Origin: Streptomyces venezuelae
GTDB lineage: Bacteria > Actinomycetota > Actinomycetes > Streptomycetales > Streptomycetaceae
Direction: 5' to 3'
NCBI RefSeq assembly: GCF_008642375.1
Contig: NZ_CP029194.1
Span: 4,216,001 to 4,280,000 of the forward strand
DNA length: 64,000 nucleotides
Position numbers and translations under genes: made by a program. The notes under the pieces were generated by a model. That model had not been told where the DNA came from. It worked only from the letters and a program-made list of their open reading frames with translations, and searched no databases. Below are positions 24,861 to 33,574 of this stretch, piece by piece. Positions within the stretch are counted from its first letter, which is position 1; the number at the start of each line of letters is the position of its first letter.

Positions 24861-25691
24861 GTGACTCACGCACGGCAGCACCCGAACAGCGCCCCGGTCC
24901 AGGTCGTCGCCCACCGCGGAGCCTCCGAAGACGCCCCGGAACACACCCTGGCCGCCTATGTGAAGGCCATCGAGGACGGCGCCGACGCCCTGGAGTGCGA
25001 CGTCCGGCTCACCGCCGACGGCCACCTCGTCTGCGTCCACGACCGACGCGTCAACCGTACGTCGAACGGCCGCGGTGCCGTCTCCGCCCTCGAACTCGCC
25101 CACCTCGCCGCGCTCGACTTCGGCGTCTGGAAGGAACGGGAGGAGCGGGACGACGCCTCGGAGAGCCCCGACTGGGGAGACCCCGAGTACACCTCCGTCC
25201 TCACCCTGGAGCGCCTCCTGGAGCTCGTCTCCGACGCCGGGCGCCGGGTCGAGCTGGCCATCGAGACCAAGCACCCCACCCGCTGGGCCGGCCAGGTCGA
25301 GGAGCGGCTCCTCCAGCTCCTGAAAAGGTTCGGACTCGACGCCCCGGCGTCCCCCGACGACTCTCCCGTACGGATCATGAGCTTCTCGGCCCGCTCCCTG
25401 CACCGGATCGCCGCCGCCTCTCCGACCCTGCCGACCGTATCCCTCACCCAGTTCGTCACCCCGCGACTGCGCGACGGGCGCCTCCCCGCGGGCGCGCGCG
25501 TGGCGGGCCCGTCGATCCGGATCGTCCGCCACCACCCCGCCGTGATCCTGCGGCTCCAGAAGGCCGGGCACCAGGTCCACGTCTGGACGGTGGACGAGCC
25601 CGAGGACGTCGAGCTCTGCGTACGCCTGGGGGTGGACGCGATCATCACCAACCGCCCCAAGCAGGTGCTCGCCCAGCTGGGCCGCGACTGA
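24861..25691 (+). CDS. Glycerophosphodiester phosphodiesterase
   Basis: 276 residues from GTG 24861, where homology begins; the frame is open upstream without a good site. GDPD TIM barrel: VVAHRGASEDAPEHT at the N-terminus (catalytic HRG with EHT), LECDVRLTADGHLVCVHD (metal ligands and second catalytic His), IETKHP and VWTVDEPEDVE. It hydrolyses glycerophosphodiesters to glycerol-3-phosphate and an alcohol. No signal peptide is visible, so it is probably cytoplasmic and in lipid turnover. It stands alone, followed by a 168-bp gap before the ATPase gene. Confidence 0.9.
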   Translation: MTHARQHPNSAPVQVVAHRGASEDAPEHTLAAYVKAIEDGADALECDVRLTADGHLVCVHDRRVNRTSNGRGAVSALELAHLAALDFGVWKEREERDDASESPDWGDPEYTSVLTLERLLELVSDAGRRVELAIETKHPTRWAGQVEERLLQLLKRFGLDAPASPDDSPVRIMSFSARSLHRIAAASPTLPTVSLTQFVTPRLRDGRLPAGARVAGPSIRIVRHHPAVILRLQKAGHQVHVWTVDEPEDVELCVRLGVDAIITNRPKQVLAQLGRD

Positions 25692-25859
25692 GTTTCTGCC
25701 CCACTCGTCACACCTTTCCCAGGGCTTACAGGGAGTGCACCGGCGCGTTCAGCGCGTACTCGATCGTCACGAGTGCGACACGCCACGTGCCTTGGCCGGT
25801 TTCCGGTCCATTCCCTTGGGGCATCCACACCGTGGCGTGGGGCAAAGGAGGTCTCGGGG

Positions 25860-26375
25860 GTGGCGTTGGTGGTGGCACAAGAGGTGCCGACGTCGTCGAG
25901 CATGGCCGTTCCCCATGGCCCTGCCGGCGTGGGTGAGGCACGACACCGGATGCGGGACGAGCTGTATCGCAGCGGGGTGTCCGAATCGGTCGTCGACGAC
26001 GCGGTACTGATCCTTTCGGAACTGCTCAGCAACGCCTGTCGCTACGGCAGGCCGCTGGGACGGGCGGAACGGGGCGAGGGCGATGTCCTGGCGGCCTGGC
26101 GGGTCGACTCGTCAGGTGGCCTGCGGGTCGAGGTGACGGACGGCGGTGGTCCCACGAGACCCGTGCCGTCCACTCCCTCGGTCACCGCACGCGGCGGACG
26201 CGGGCTGAACATCATCAGCGCGCTGGCCCAGGACTGGGGCGTACGGGACAGCGCGACCGGCGAGGTCACGGTCTGGGTCGTGGTCACCGAGGGACACCGC
26301 CGCGAGGACTTCGCGGCGCGCGTCGGCGGCGGCTCGGGCTTCGACTTCCTCGACTCGTACGACGATCTGGACTGA
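25860..26375 (+). CDS. RsbW-like ATP-binding protein (HATPase_c)
   Basis: 171 residues from GTG 25860 with an excellent AAAGGAGG site 8 nt upstream. Small GHKL ATPase of the anti-sigma/serine-kinase type: N-box ILSELLSNACRYG, G1 box TDGGGP, G2 box GGRGLNIIS. Streptomyces has dozens of such free-standing ATPases; many regulate development through anti-anti-sigma partners. No sigma or anti-anti-sigma gene is adjacent, but a second ATPase and a PP2C phosphatase are within 8 kb. The C-terminus is an acidic tail (DFLDSYDDLD). Confidence 0.82.
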   Translation: MALVVAQEVPTSSSMAVPHGPAGVGEARHRMRDELYRSGVSESVVDDAVLILSELLSNACRYGRPLGRAERGEGDVLAAWRVDSSGGLRVEVTDGGGPTRPVPSTPSVTARGGRGLNIISALAQDWGVRDSATGEVTVWVVVTEGHRREDFAARVGGGSGFDFLDSYDDLD

Positions 26376-26462
26376 CACCGGGGTACAGGCAGGCCGGGGG
26401 ACAGGCGCGCCGGACACAGGCACGCCGGACACAGGCAGCACCGGGTACAGGCAGCACCGGGG
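26375..26462 (+). repeat. Degenerate 15-17-bp tandem repeats
   Basis: About five units built on ACAGGCAG/CG-CCGG follow the stop codon of the ATPase gene, for example CCGGACACAGGCACG then CCGGACACAGGCAGC then ACCGGGTACAGGCAGC. They precede the promoter region of the DUF5926 gene. Function unknown; they may fold into weak hairpins. Confidence 0.7.
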
Positions 26463-26576
26463 CGCGGGGACACCGGGCCCCGCGCCCCGCCTGAGGAGCG
26501 GTGGTGCGCTGTGCGGCTAGGCTCGCGCCCGATACAGCACGCACCAGCACCGCCGCGATCGGGAGAAAGCCACACC

Positions 26577-27554
26577 ATGGCCAAGAAGCGCCCCCAGACG
26601 AAGGCCGGCAAGGCCGGCCAGGCACAGGTCACGAGCGGGGAGATCCCGGTCGTCGGCGCGCGCGAGCCCTGCCCCTGTGGCTCGGGCCGCCGCTACAAGG
26701 CCTGTCACGGCCGGTCGGCCGCGCACGCCGTGACGGAGCTCGTCCAGCGCCCCTTCGAGGGCCTGCCCGGCGAGTGCGACTGGGTCGCGCTCCGCGAGCT
26801 CGTGCCCGCCGCCACCGTGCCGCTCACCCTGAAGGGCGTGCTGCCCGAGGGCGTGCCGTCCGTGACGCTCGCGACCGTGCTGCCGATGGCGTGGCCGGCG
26901 CTGCGCCGCGACGACGGCTCCGTCCTCCTCGCCCTGCAGAACGACTCCTCCTCCGGCGACCTCGCGCGCGACCTCGCCGACACCCTCCAGCGCGCCCTGG
27001 AGACCGAGCCGGGCACCCCGGTCCCGCCGCGCCGCGTGCCGGCCGAGGGGCCGCGCCTGCAGGAGCTGCTCGACGCGGACGCGCCGTTCGCCCCGGAGGT
27101 CCACACGGGCTTCGAGTTCTGGGTCCCGGCCTCCGCGGACGGTGCCGACCCCGAGGTCGCCGCCTCCCTGGAGCGCGCCAACGCCGCCGCGATCCCGACG
27201 GTCAAGCTGACCGGTGTGGACTCGGCGTACTGGTGCGAGACCCCGGACAAGAACCACCTGCGCTGGGTCATGCCGCACCCGGAGGAGAAGCTCCTCGACG
27301 CGCTCGCCCGGCTCCAGGCCGGCGAGGGCACGTCCCTCGGCGAGAACACCCGGCTCGTCGGCTCGTTCCGCGCCCACGGCCTCATGGTGCCGGTGTGGGA
27401 CCTGCCGACCTCCATGACCGCGGAGGAGTGCGAGAAGCCGGCCGCCGAGTTCGCCGAGCGGCTCGCCGGAGCGCTCGCCTCGGACGCTCCGCTCACGGCC
27501 GAGGAGCGCCGGGCGCGCGGCGGCCTCACGAACCGTCAGGTGACTCTCAGCTGA
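26577..27554 (+). CDS. DUF5926-type protein with SEC-C zinc motif
   Basis: 325 residues from ATG 26577 (GGGAG upstream). A lysine-rich N-terminus (MAKKRPQTKAGKAG) is followed at residues ~32-46 by a SEC-C motif, EPCPCGSGRRYKACHG, the zinc-binding element also at the C-terminus of SecA. The remaining ~270 residues form an actinobacteria-specific domain with no known motif (GFEFWVPAS, LTGVDSAYWCE, HGLMVPVWDLP), which I associate with DUF5926. The SEC-C motif in SecA binds SecB and ribosomes, so a ribosome- or chaperone-linked role is conceivable. Function unknown. Confidence 0.8.
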   Translation: MAKKRPQTKAGKAGQAQVTSGEIPVVGAREPCPCGSGRRYKACHGRSAAHAVTELVQRPFEGLPGECDWVALRELVPAATVPLTLKGVLPEGVPSVTLATVLPMAWPALRRDDGSVLLALQNDSSSGDLARDLADTLQRALETEPGTPVPPRRVPAEGPRLQELLDADAPFAPEVHTGFEFWVPASADGADPEVAASLERANAAAIPTVKLTGVDSAYWCETPDKNHLRWVMPHPEEKLLDALARLQAGEGTSLGENTRLVGSFRAHGLMVPVWDLPTSMTAEECEKPAAEFAERLAGALASDAPLTAEERRARGGLTNRQVTLS

Positions 27555-27687
27555 TACCCCAGGCGGTATCGGTGACTGACAGACCGACCAGTCGGTGACT
27601 TCCGCCACAACCCGGTCTGCGGGCGGGTAAATCCCTGTCCGAATAACCGAGATCGAATTTGCGAACAGCAGATCTCTTGTTACCGTT

Positions 27688-27780
27688 CTGGAAGCCCGGT
27701 CGCTGGTGCATCCCCCGTCGCCAGCGATCGGGCGTTTCCATGCCCGCCCCAGGCCGCGCCGGGGCGTTCGGCACTCAACT
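27688..27780 (+). ncRNA. 6C small RNA candidate
   Basis: Two hairpins in an intergenic region. The first has CCCGGTCGCTGG at 27695-27706 pairing with CCAGCGATCGGG at 27721-27732, with a C-rich loop TGCATCCCCCGTCG. The second is CGCCCC..GGGGCG at 27745-27766. C-rich loops on paired stems define the actinobacterial 6C RNA, and S. coelicolor 6C (scr3974, recalled) lies in the syntenic position. A possible TTGCGA-N16-TACCGT promoter precedes it. Exact ends are estimates. Confidence 0.6.
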
Positions 27781-28473
27781 TCCTTCGGCGTCCGCCGTGT
27801 TGCTGCCCGACCTCAGCAGCAGCGGAGTGCTGCCCCCTTCGCCGGTACCCGCGAATTCCGCTACCGCCGTATACGCCGTGGCCTTGCCCTGACCGCGTTC
27901 CCTGGGCGTTTCACAGGTTCCCGGTTCGTCCTGCGCCGCGACCGGACAACGCACTTGTACGGTCCGCCCGCCGGGCGCCATCAGGGTCAGAAACGCGTCG
28001 AGTTCCTGCCCCGTCGCGTTCCGGTAGTACGTACGCGCCCAGGTGTCGGGCCCCTCGGCCAGGACGCAGGTCTGCGCCTCGATCCCCTCGGGAGAGGCGA
28101 GTTCCGGCCCACACTTCGTGATCCGCTCGGGGGCCACAGGAGCGGCGGAGGGGACGGATGTGGCGGCTGGGGCGGACGGGGAGACGGAGGGGGCGGAAGC
28201 GCGGCCGCCCTGCGTGGCACCGGCGGCCGAGGATTCCGCCGTACGAGGCCCACGCCCGAGCCCCAGGTCCGCCAACAGGTCCCCGTCGCCGGCACGGGCT
28301 CCGGTTCGGGCTCCGTCCCCGGACTTCGCGTCGCCAGAGCCGGCAGGGCCGGCAGGCCGTACGGGATCGCCCGAAGGTCCGGCCACCGCGACGATCGGCA
28401 CGAGGACGGCGACCGCGACGGCCGTTCCGAGTCCGATCATGCGGAGTTTCGCCGGGCTCATCACCGGACTCAT
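27775..28473 (-). CDS. Membrane-anchored hypothetical protein with two-Cys extracellular domain
   Basis: 232 residues from ATG 28473; the frame is open upstream. The first ATG of MSPVMSPAKLRMIG is chosen because it directly precedes the hydrophobic segment LGTAVAVAVLVPIVAVAG. After this anchor comes a ~95-residue Gly/Ala/Pro/Ser-rich linker, then a C-terminal domain with ITKCGPELASPEG, EAQTCVLAEG, WARTYYRNATGQELDAFL and VQVRCPV...GTCETP. Its four cysteines could form disulfides outside the membrane. I do not recognise the family; similar lipid- or membrane-anchored proteins occur across Streptomyces. The 3' end lies at the 6C RNA candidate on the other strand. Confidence 0.68.
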   Translation of the reverse strand: MSPVMSPAKLRMIGLGTAVAVAVLVPIVAVAGPSGDPVRPAGPAGSGDAKSGDGARTGARAGDGDLLADLGLGRGPRTAESSAAGATQGGRASAPSVSPSAPAATSVPSAAPVAPERITKCGPELASPEGIEAQTCVLAEGPDTWARTYYRNATGQELDAFLTLMAPGGRTVQVRCPVAAQDEPGTCETPRERGQGKATAYTAVAEFAGTGEGGSTPLLLRSGSNTADAEGS

Positions 28474-28660
28474 GCGACCCACCTGCTCTTTCGCCCGGAA
28501 TCTTCGACGGGTGGGGCGAACATATCGGCGGCCGGCGGGCGCCCGGTCGGCCGCGCGCCCGATTCCCCTGCAAGTCGGGCCAGGACACACCCGTTCGGGT
28601 GAACGCGCCGCACCGCGCAGCCCCGCACCGCGCAGCCCGCACCGCGCAGCACCGCCCCGC

Positions 28661-29368
28661 TCAGTAAGTGAGCCGGCTCCCGCCGCCCGGTGTGCTCGTG
28701 CTCGCCTCGACCAGGGCGTCCACCACGGCCTCCACGTCCGGCAGCCACGGCCGGGCCGACCCGGCGAGCGGCGCCCGCTCCCACCGCACCTGCCCGCTCC
28801 CGGCGACCGAGGGCGGCAGCAGCAGATAGCCGCCCTCGCCGTGGAACCGCAGCGAACTGGGCACGCTGTCCTTCGCGTACAGCAGCTCGCCCAGCCGTTC
28901 GAGGCCGTACGGGGCGACGAGGATCGACCACCGCGTCGGGGTCGCCACCACCGGGCCGAGCCGCATGCCCATCGCGTCGAGCGCGGTCAGCGCCCGAGCT
29001 CCCGCCACCGCGGGCAGGCTCACCGCGCAGGGCGCGCCGCCGCCCGTGGCGAGCACCACCGGGGCCTCCGGCCGCTTGGTCCACCACCAGCGGATCATCC
29101 GCTCGTCGGTGGTGGCCGCGAGGAGCCCGGGGTCGAACGGGTGCGCGCCGGGCACCGCGCACTCGGGGTCGGGGCAGGCGCAGGCGGGCCCCGCGGCCGT
29201 GCGGGTCGTCGCGCTCAGGCCCACGCCCGGCAGGACGGGCCAGTCCCACTCGACCGCGAAGGCGACCGCGGCGTCGAGCCGGGCGGTCGTCGCCGCGCGC
29301 CGGAGCCGGAGCCTGCGTCGCCTGCCTCGCCTCACGAGGGGTCCCAGGATTCCGAGGATCTCGCGCAT
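28661..29368 (-). CDS. PrimPol-like chromosomal protein lacking the catalytic motif
   Basis: 235 residues from ATG 29368 (AAGGAA site). It resembles the N-terminal PrimPol fold, with AVEWDWPVLPGVG, a Cys-rich CACPDPECAVPGAHP element, VVLATGG and FHGEGGYLLLPPS blocks in the same order as in the AICE PrimPol of this window. However, the block that should carry the acidic catalytic motif (VVDLD in the AICE enzyme) reads CAVSLP, and the RTARGGQHLYF block is replaced by ATPTRWSILVAP. It therefore probably has no polymerase activity. It may be a domesticated DNA- or nucleotide-binding protein. A helically phased repeat array lies in its upstream region. Confidence 0.68.
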   Translation of the reverse strand: MREILGILGPLVRRGRRRRLRLRRAATTARLDAAVAFAVEWDWPVLPGVGLSATTRTAAGPACACPDPECAVPGAHPFDPGLLAATTDERMIRWWWTKRPEAPVVLATGGGAPCAVSLPAVAGARALTALDAMGMRLGPVVATPTRWSILVAPYGLERLGELLYAKDSVPSSLRFHGEGGYLLLPPSVAGSGQVRWERAPLAGSARPWLPDVEAVVDALVEASTSTPGGGSRLTY

Positions 29369-29913
29369 GAGCGCTCGTTCCTTTCCGTTGAACGCCGAAT
29401 CCACATCACACCATGTGCAGATCTCTTCACCGTGCGTATCAGCGCGTACAGGGTCGGTGGCGCCCCGCCCCGCGCCGAAAGCGGGGTCGACGGGCCAGGT
29501 ATGAACCGGTGGAGCCAGGTCGAGCCAGGGAGGAACCGGTGGAGCAGGTCAGAACCAGGTGGAGCCAGGTCGGAACCAGGTCGAGCCAGGTCGATCCGTA
29601 TCGGTGCCAGATCCAAGCCGGGTCAGAACACGTTCCCCGCCACTGGGGGACGGGCCGAGGCCTGCGGCACGTAAGACGCCGGGGTTCCACGGCACGTTCC
29701 GGGGCAGCTCCAACTGCCCCTGCCTGTCATCGAGTACGTACCCAGCACGCTCGGAATGACGCGCTTTCAAACGACGCCAGTCGACCGCAAAAGGTGCACA
29801 CCGGGGGCAATTTTCGGCCAACTTCTCGCGGACTTCAACCCCTGCGCCCAAGCTCACGGACACCACAAGTCCCATGGGGACAATGCTGGACATCGCTCCT
29901 CCCGTGCGTGTAG
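29369..29913. other. 545-bp intergenic region between divergent genes
   Basis: Separates the PrimPol-like gene (minus) from the GAF-PP2C gene (plus). It contains the 10-bp phased repeats at 29494-29598. I see no convincing ORF; the frames that cross it are antisense or repeat-coded. Confidence 0.55.
29494..29598 (+). repeat. 10-bp helically phased GARCCAGGTS repeats
   Basis: About nine to ten consecutive units of the type GAACCGGTG / GAGCCAGGTC / GAACCAGGTG, each 9-11 bp, in the intergenic region. A unit per helical turn puts all copies on one face of the DNA, as expected for cooperative protein binding or intrinsic curvature. No terminator-like pairing. Confidence 0.75.
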
Positions 29914-31419
29914 ATGTGGATGCATCGAGCGGCGCAGAATGACATGGGGGTTTGCGATGCTATGGCGTCAAACGCACCGGTCGGAAAGCCGACTGACATG
30001 AGCGCCCCACACATGCCGAAAGTGGCCGGAATCGATTCCACGGTTCCCCACCCCCCGCACACTACGGCGCCCCTTCCCGGGGTCCCCGCGGCGGCGGCAC
30101 CCGCCGACGCGGCCCTCCCGCCCGGCGCGCTGATCCAGGACCGGCTGGCCGGCTGGGTCTCCGACCTCACCACCCTCCACGAACTCACCGAGCGCCTCAT
30201 CAGGACCTCCTCCCTCGACGAGGCCCTCCCCGAGGTGCTCGGCGCCGGGGCCGCCCTCGTCGGCGCCCGCCGTGGCATGGCCGTTCTCGAACCCGCCGAC
30301 GGCCTCGGCCCCGCCACCACCATCGGCCTCGGGCTCGCCCACGCCGAGCTCGGCACCATCGAGACCGTCCCGCGCGGCGCCACCAGCTACGGCCGCCTCC
30401 TCGACGGCCTTCCCGATCCCGCCGACCCGGCCCGCGTCCCCGACCCGATCGCCGTCCGCGACGTCCGTACGGAGGAGGGCCTCGACCCGCGCCACCGCGA
30501 GGTCGCCGCCCGTCTCGGCTACGCCGCCAGCTACGCCCTCCCCCTCGCCACGGAGGAGGCCGGCCGACTGGGCGCGGCCGTCTGGCTCTACGACGAGCCC
30601 GCCGAGCCCTCCGAACGCCAGCGCCACCTCATCGGGCTCTACGGCCGCTTCGCCACCGAGCACCTCGCCCGCCTCCTCCAGGTCGAGCGTGCCCGCGCCC
30701 AGGTCGCCACCGTCGCCGAGGAGCTGCTCCCGAGCCGGCTCCCCCGCGTGCCCGGCGTCCAGCTCGCCGCGCGCCATCGCACCGGCCCCCGGGGCGGCGG
30801 CGACTGGTACGACGCGCTGCCGCTGCCCGAGGGCGCCCTCGGGCTCGCCGTCGGCTCCGTCTCCGGGACCGGCCCGAGCGCGCTGGCCGCCATGGGCCGG
30901 CTGCGCGCCTCCCTCCGGGCGTACGCGGTGATGGAGGGCGAGGACCCCGTCGCCGTCCTCTCCGATCTGGAGCTCCTGCTCCGGCTCACCGAGCCCGCGC
31001 GCTCGGCGACCGCGCTCTTCGCCTACGCCGAGCCCGCGCAGCGCCGGATCGTCCTGGCCGGGGCCGGGCACGCCCCGCCGCTGGTCATCGGCGACCACCG
31101 CACCGAGTTCGTCGAGACCTCGCTCTCGGCTCCGCTCGGGATGCTCTCCTGCTGGGAGGCGCCGAGCGTCGAGCTGTCCCCCGCCCCGGGAGAAACGGTG
31201 CTTCTCTACACGGACGGGCTGCTCCGCCGTACCGGCGACCCCATGGACCGGGCCTTCGCGCGCCTCCACGCGGCCGCTGCGAGCGTGCCGAAGGCGGACC
31301 GGGGCGACCCGGGCGCGATCGCCGACCACGTGCTGCGGACGCTGCTGCCCGAGGGCCTCGGCCTCGACACCGCCGACGACGAGGAGGACGTGGTCCTGCT
31401 CGCCGCCCGCTTCGAGTGA
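29914..31419 (+). CDS. GAF-domain PP2C (SpoIIE-type) serine phosphatase
   Basis: Up to 501 residues from ATG 29914. ATGs at 29944, 29962 and 29998 are in frame and the true start is uncertain, because conserved sequence begins near ALIQDRLAGWV. A GAF-like sensor domain (about 80-255) is followed by a PP2C/SpoIIE phosphatase domain (about 265-500) with GGGDWYDALPLPEG, VGSVSGTGPSALAAM, GAGHAPPLV and LLYTDGLLRR; most metal-binding aspartates are present. The canonical VGDVxGHG is altered to VGSVSGTG, so one acidic residue is missing. Such phosphatases dephosphorylate anti-anti-sigma factors in partner-switching cascades; RsbW-like ATPases are nearby on both sides. Confidence 0.83.
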   Translation: MWMHRAAQNDMGVCDAMASNAPVGKPTDMSAPHMPKVAGIDSTVPHPPHTTAPLPGVPAAAAPADAALPPGALIQDRLAGWVSDLTTLHELTERLIRTSSLDEALPEVLGAGAALVGARRGMAVLEPADGLGPATTIGLGLAHAELGTIETVPRGATSYGRLLDGLPDPADPARVPDPIAVRDVRTEEGLDPRHREVAARLGYAASYALPLATEEAGRLGAAVWLYDEPAEPSERQRHLIGLYGRFATEHLARLLQVERARAQVATVAEELLPSRLPRVPGVQLAARHRTGPRGGGDWYDALPLPEGALGLAVGSVSGTGPSALAAMGRLRASLRAYAVMEGEDPVAVLSDLELLLRLTEPARSATALFAYAEPAQRRIVLAGAGHAPPLVIGDHRTEFVETSLSAPLGMLSCWEAPSVELSPAPGETVLLYTDGLLRRTGDPMDRAFARLHAAAASVPKADRGDPGAIADHVLRTLLPEGLGLDTADDEEDVVLLAARFE

Positions 31420-31555
31420 CTCGCCCCCGCGACTCGCACCCGCTTCGAGTGAGCGGAATGTGACGCTCCGGTAATGGGTCTTCCGGCCCTGGGCCCCCTT
31501 CCGTACGACCGTACGATGGTGGGGGTTCAGTGTCGTACCAAGAGGAGGCAGACCC

Positions 31556-33022
31556 GTGGCCGAGGAGCTCACGCCGGAGACCCCGGAAGAGACGTCCGAA
31601 GAGCAGGCGATCAAGCAGCGGAAGAACGGCCTGTACCCGGGCGTCTCCGACGAGCTCGCCGAGAACATGAAGTCCGGCTGGGCCGACACCGAGCTGCGCG
31701 ACCTGGCGCCCATCGCGCAGGCCGACAAGACCGCCGCGCGCCGCGCCGCGCTGTCCGCCCGCTTCCCGGGCGAGCGCCTGGTGATCCCCGCCGGGAAGCT
31801 GAAGACCCGGTCGAACGACACCGAGTACGCCTTCCGCGCCTCCACCGAGTACGCGTACCTCACCGGCGACCAGACGCAGGACGGCGTCCTCGTCCTGGAG
31901 CCCGTCGCCGCGGGCGGCCACCAGGCGACGATCTACCTGCTGCCGCGCTCCGACCGCGAGAACGGCGAGTTCTGGCTCGACGGCCAGGGCGAGCTGTGGG
32001 TCGGCCGCCGCCACTCCCTCACCGAGGCCGAGCAGCTCCTCGGCGTCCCCGCGAAGGACGTCCGCGAGCTCGCCGACCGGCTGAAGGAGGCCACCGGCCC
32101 CGTCCGCGCCGTCCGCGGCCACGACGCCGGCATCGAGGCGGCCCTGACCGACAAGGTCACCGCCGAGCGCGACGAGGAACTGCGCGTCTACCTCTCCGAG
32201 GCCCGCCTCATCAAGGACGACTTCGAGGTCGCCGAGCTCAGGAAGGCCTGCGAGGCCACCGCCCGCGGCTTCGAGGACGTCGTCAAGGTCCTCGACAAGG
32301 CCGAGGCGACCAGCGAGCGCTACATCGAGGGCACGTTCTTCCTGCGCGCCCGCGTCGAGGGCAACGACATCGGCTACGGCTCCATCTGCGCCGCCGGCCC
32401 GCGCGCCACCACCCTCCACTGGGTGCGCAACGACGGCGACGTCCGCTCCGGCGACCTGCTGCTGCTCGACGCCGGCGTGGAGACCAACGAGCTCTACACC
32501 GCGGACATCACCCGCACCCTGCCCATCAACGGCCGGTACACCGACCTCCAGCGCAAGATCTACGACGCCGTGTACGAGGCGCAGGAGGCCGGCATCGCCG
32601 CGGTGAAGCCCGGCGCCGCCTACCGCGACTTCCACGACGCCGCCCAGCGCGTCCTCGCCGAGAAGCTCGTCGAGTGGGGCCTCGTCGAGGGCTCGGTCGA
32701 GCGCGTCCTGGAGCTCGGTCTGCAGCGCCGTTGGACGCTGCACGGCACCGGCCACATGCTCGGCATGGACGTCCACGACTGCGCCGCCGCGCGCACCGAG
32801 GCGTACGTCGACACGACCCTCGCGCCGGGCATGTGCCTGACGGTCGAGCCGGGGCTGTACTTCCAGGCCGACGACCTGACCGTGCCGGAGGAGTACCGCG
32901 GCATCGGCGTCCGGATCGAGGACGACATCCTCGTCACCGAGGACGGCAACGTGAACCTCTCGGACGCGCTGCCGCGCCGCTCCGAAGAGGTCGAGGCGTG
33001 GATGGCCGGCCTGAAGGGCTGA
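31556..33022 (+). CDS. pepP: Xaa-Pro aminopeptidase (PepP, M24B)
   Basis: 488 residues from GTG 31556 with GAGGAGG 8 nt upstream. N-terminal creatinase/AMP_N domain (about 40-190; ARFPGERLVIPAGKLKTRSND) and C-terminal pita-bread M24 domain. Dinuclear metal ligands are all visible: Asp in LLLDAGVE, Asp in TADITRT, His in GTGHMLGMDVHD, Glu in VEPGLYF and Glu in RIEDDILVT. It removes N-terminal residues ahead of proline from peptides. No signal peptide, so cytoplasmic. It is convergent with the next gene across a strong terminator. A second, smaller M24 protein is encoded at 51748. Confidence 0.93.
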   Translation: MAEELTPETPEETSEEQAIKQRKNGLYPGVSDELAENMKSGWADTELRDLAPIAQADKTAARRAALSARFPGERLVIPAGKLKTRSNDTEYAFRASTEYAYLTGDQTQDGVLVLEPVAAGGHQATIYLLPRSDRENGEFWLDGQGELWVGRRHSLTEAEQLLGVPAKDVRELADRLKEATGPVRAVRGHDAGIEAALTDKVTAERDEELRVYLSEARLIKDDFEVAELRKACEATARGFEDVVKVLDKAEATSERYIEGTFFLRARVEGNDIGYGSICAAGPRATTLHWVRNDGDVRSGDLLLLDAGVETNELYTADITRTLPINGRYTDLQRKIYDAVYEAQEAGIAAVKPGAAYRDFHDAAQRVLAEKLVEWGLVEGSVERVLELGLQRRWTLHGTGHMLGMDVHDCAAARTEAYVDTTLAPGMCLTVEPGLYFQADDLTVPEEYRGIGVRIEDDILVTEDGNVNLSDALPRRSEEVEAWMAGLKG

Positions 33023-33050
33023 TCACCGCGATCACGCGTACGTTGGAGAC

Positions 33051-33086
33051 GAAGGGCCCCCGCCGACCGACCGGCGGGGGCCCTTC
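33051..33086. terminator. 15-bp bidirectional terminator
   Basis: GAAGGGCCCCCGCCG at 33051-33065 pairs perfectly with 33072-33086 around a 6-nt loop, between convergent pepP and the ATPase gene. Confidence 0.85.
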
Positions 33087-33112
33087 CCCGTACCCGTACG
33101 CCTCTCCACCGC

Positions 33113-33574
33113 TCAGGCCATCAGGAGCGACGGCCCGTCCTTCCACTTGAGGATCTTGTCGAAGCTGACGACCGCGCCGCCCCGCCCCGAGCGGTTGCCG
33201 AACTGCACGTGGTCGGCGAGCTCCTCGATCAGGCGCAGCCCCCGGCCGTGCTCGGCGTCGTCCGAAGGGGCCGTCGGCGCCGGCCTCGTCTCGGCACCGG
33301 GGAAGCCCGGTCCCGAGTCCGCCACCTCGATACGGCAGGTCTCGCCGTCCAGGTAGGCCGTCACCCGGTACGCCCTGCCCGTCCCGCCGGCCTCGCCGTC
33401 GACACCACCGCCGTGCTCGACCGCGTTCGCACAGGCCTCGGTCAGCGCGACCGACAGCTCGTACGACACATCGGGATCGACCCCCGCGGTCTCCATCGTG
33501 CCCAGCAGAAGCCGGCGGGCCAGCGGCACGCTCGCGGCCTCGCGCCGCAGATGGAGTGACCACCAGATGCTCAT
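33113..33574 (-). CDS. RsbW-like ATP-binding protein (anti-sigma/serine kinase type)
   Basis: 153 residues from ATG 33574 (GGGAGGCTGGAGC site); the longer frame upstream is unlikely. GHKL ATPase with MSIWWSLHLRREAASVPLARRLL at the N-terminus, N-box ALTEACANAVEHG, G1 VADSGPGFPG, G2 EHGRGLRLIEELAD. It is a typical stand-alone Streptomyces regulatory ATPase. It could phosphorylate an anti-anti-sigma protein that the GAF-PP2C phosphatase 2 kb away dephosphorylates, but the pairing is only positional. Confidence 0.83.
   Translation of the reverse strand: MSIWWSLHLRREAASVPLARRLLLGTMETAGVDPDVSYELSVALTEACANAVEHGGGVDGEAGGTGRAYRVTAYLDGETCRIEVADSGPGFPGAETRPAPTAPSDDAEHGRGLRLIEELADHVQFGNRSGRGGAVVSFDKILKWKDGPSLLMA

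Noticed and set aside
29369..29913. Plus-strand frames through the repeat region (for example 28043-29674)
   Set aside because: They run antisense through the PrimPol-like and membrane protein genes and through short repeats; no start site or motif support.
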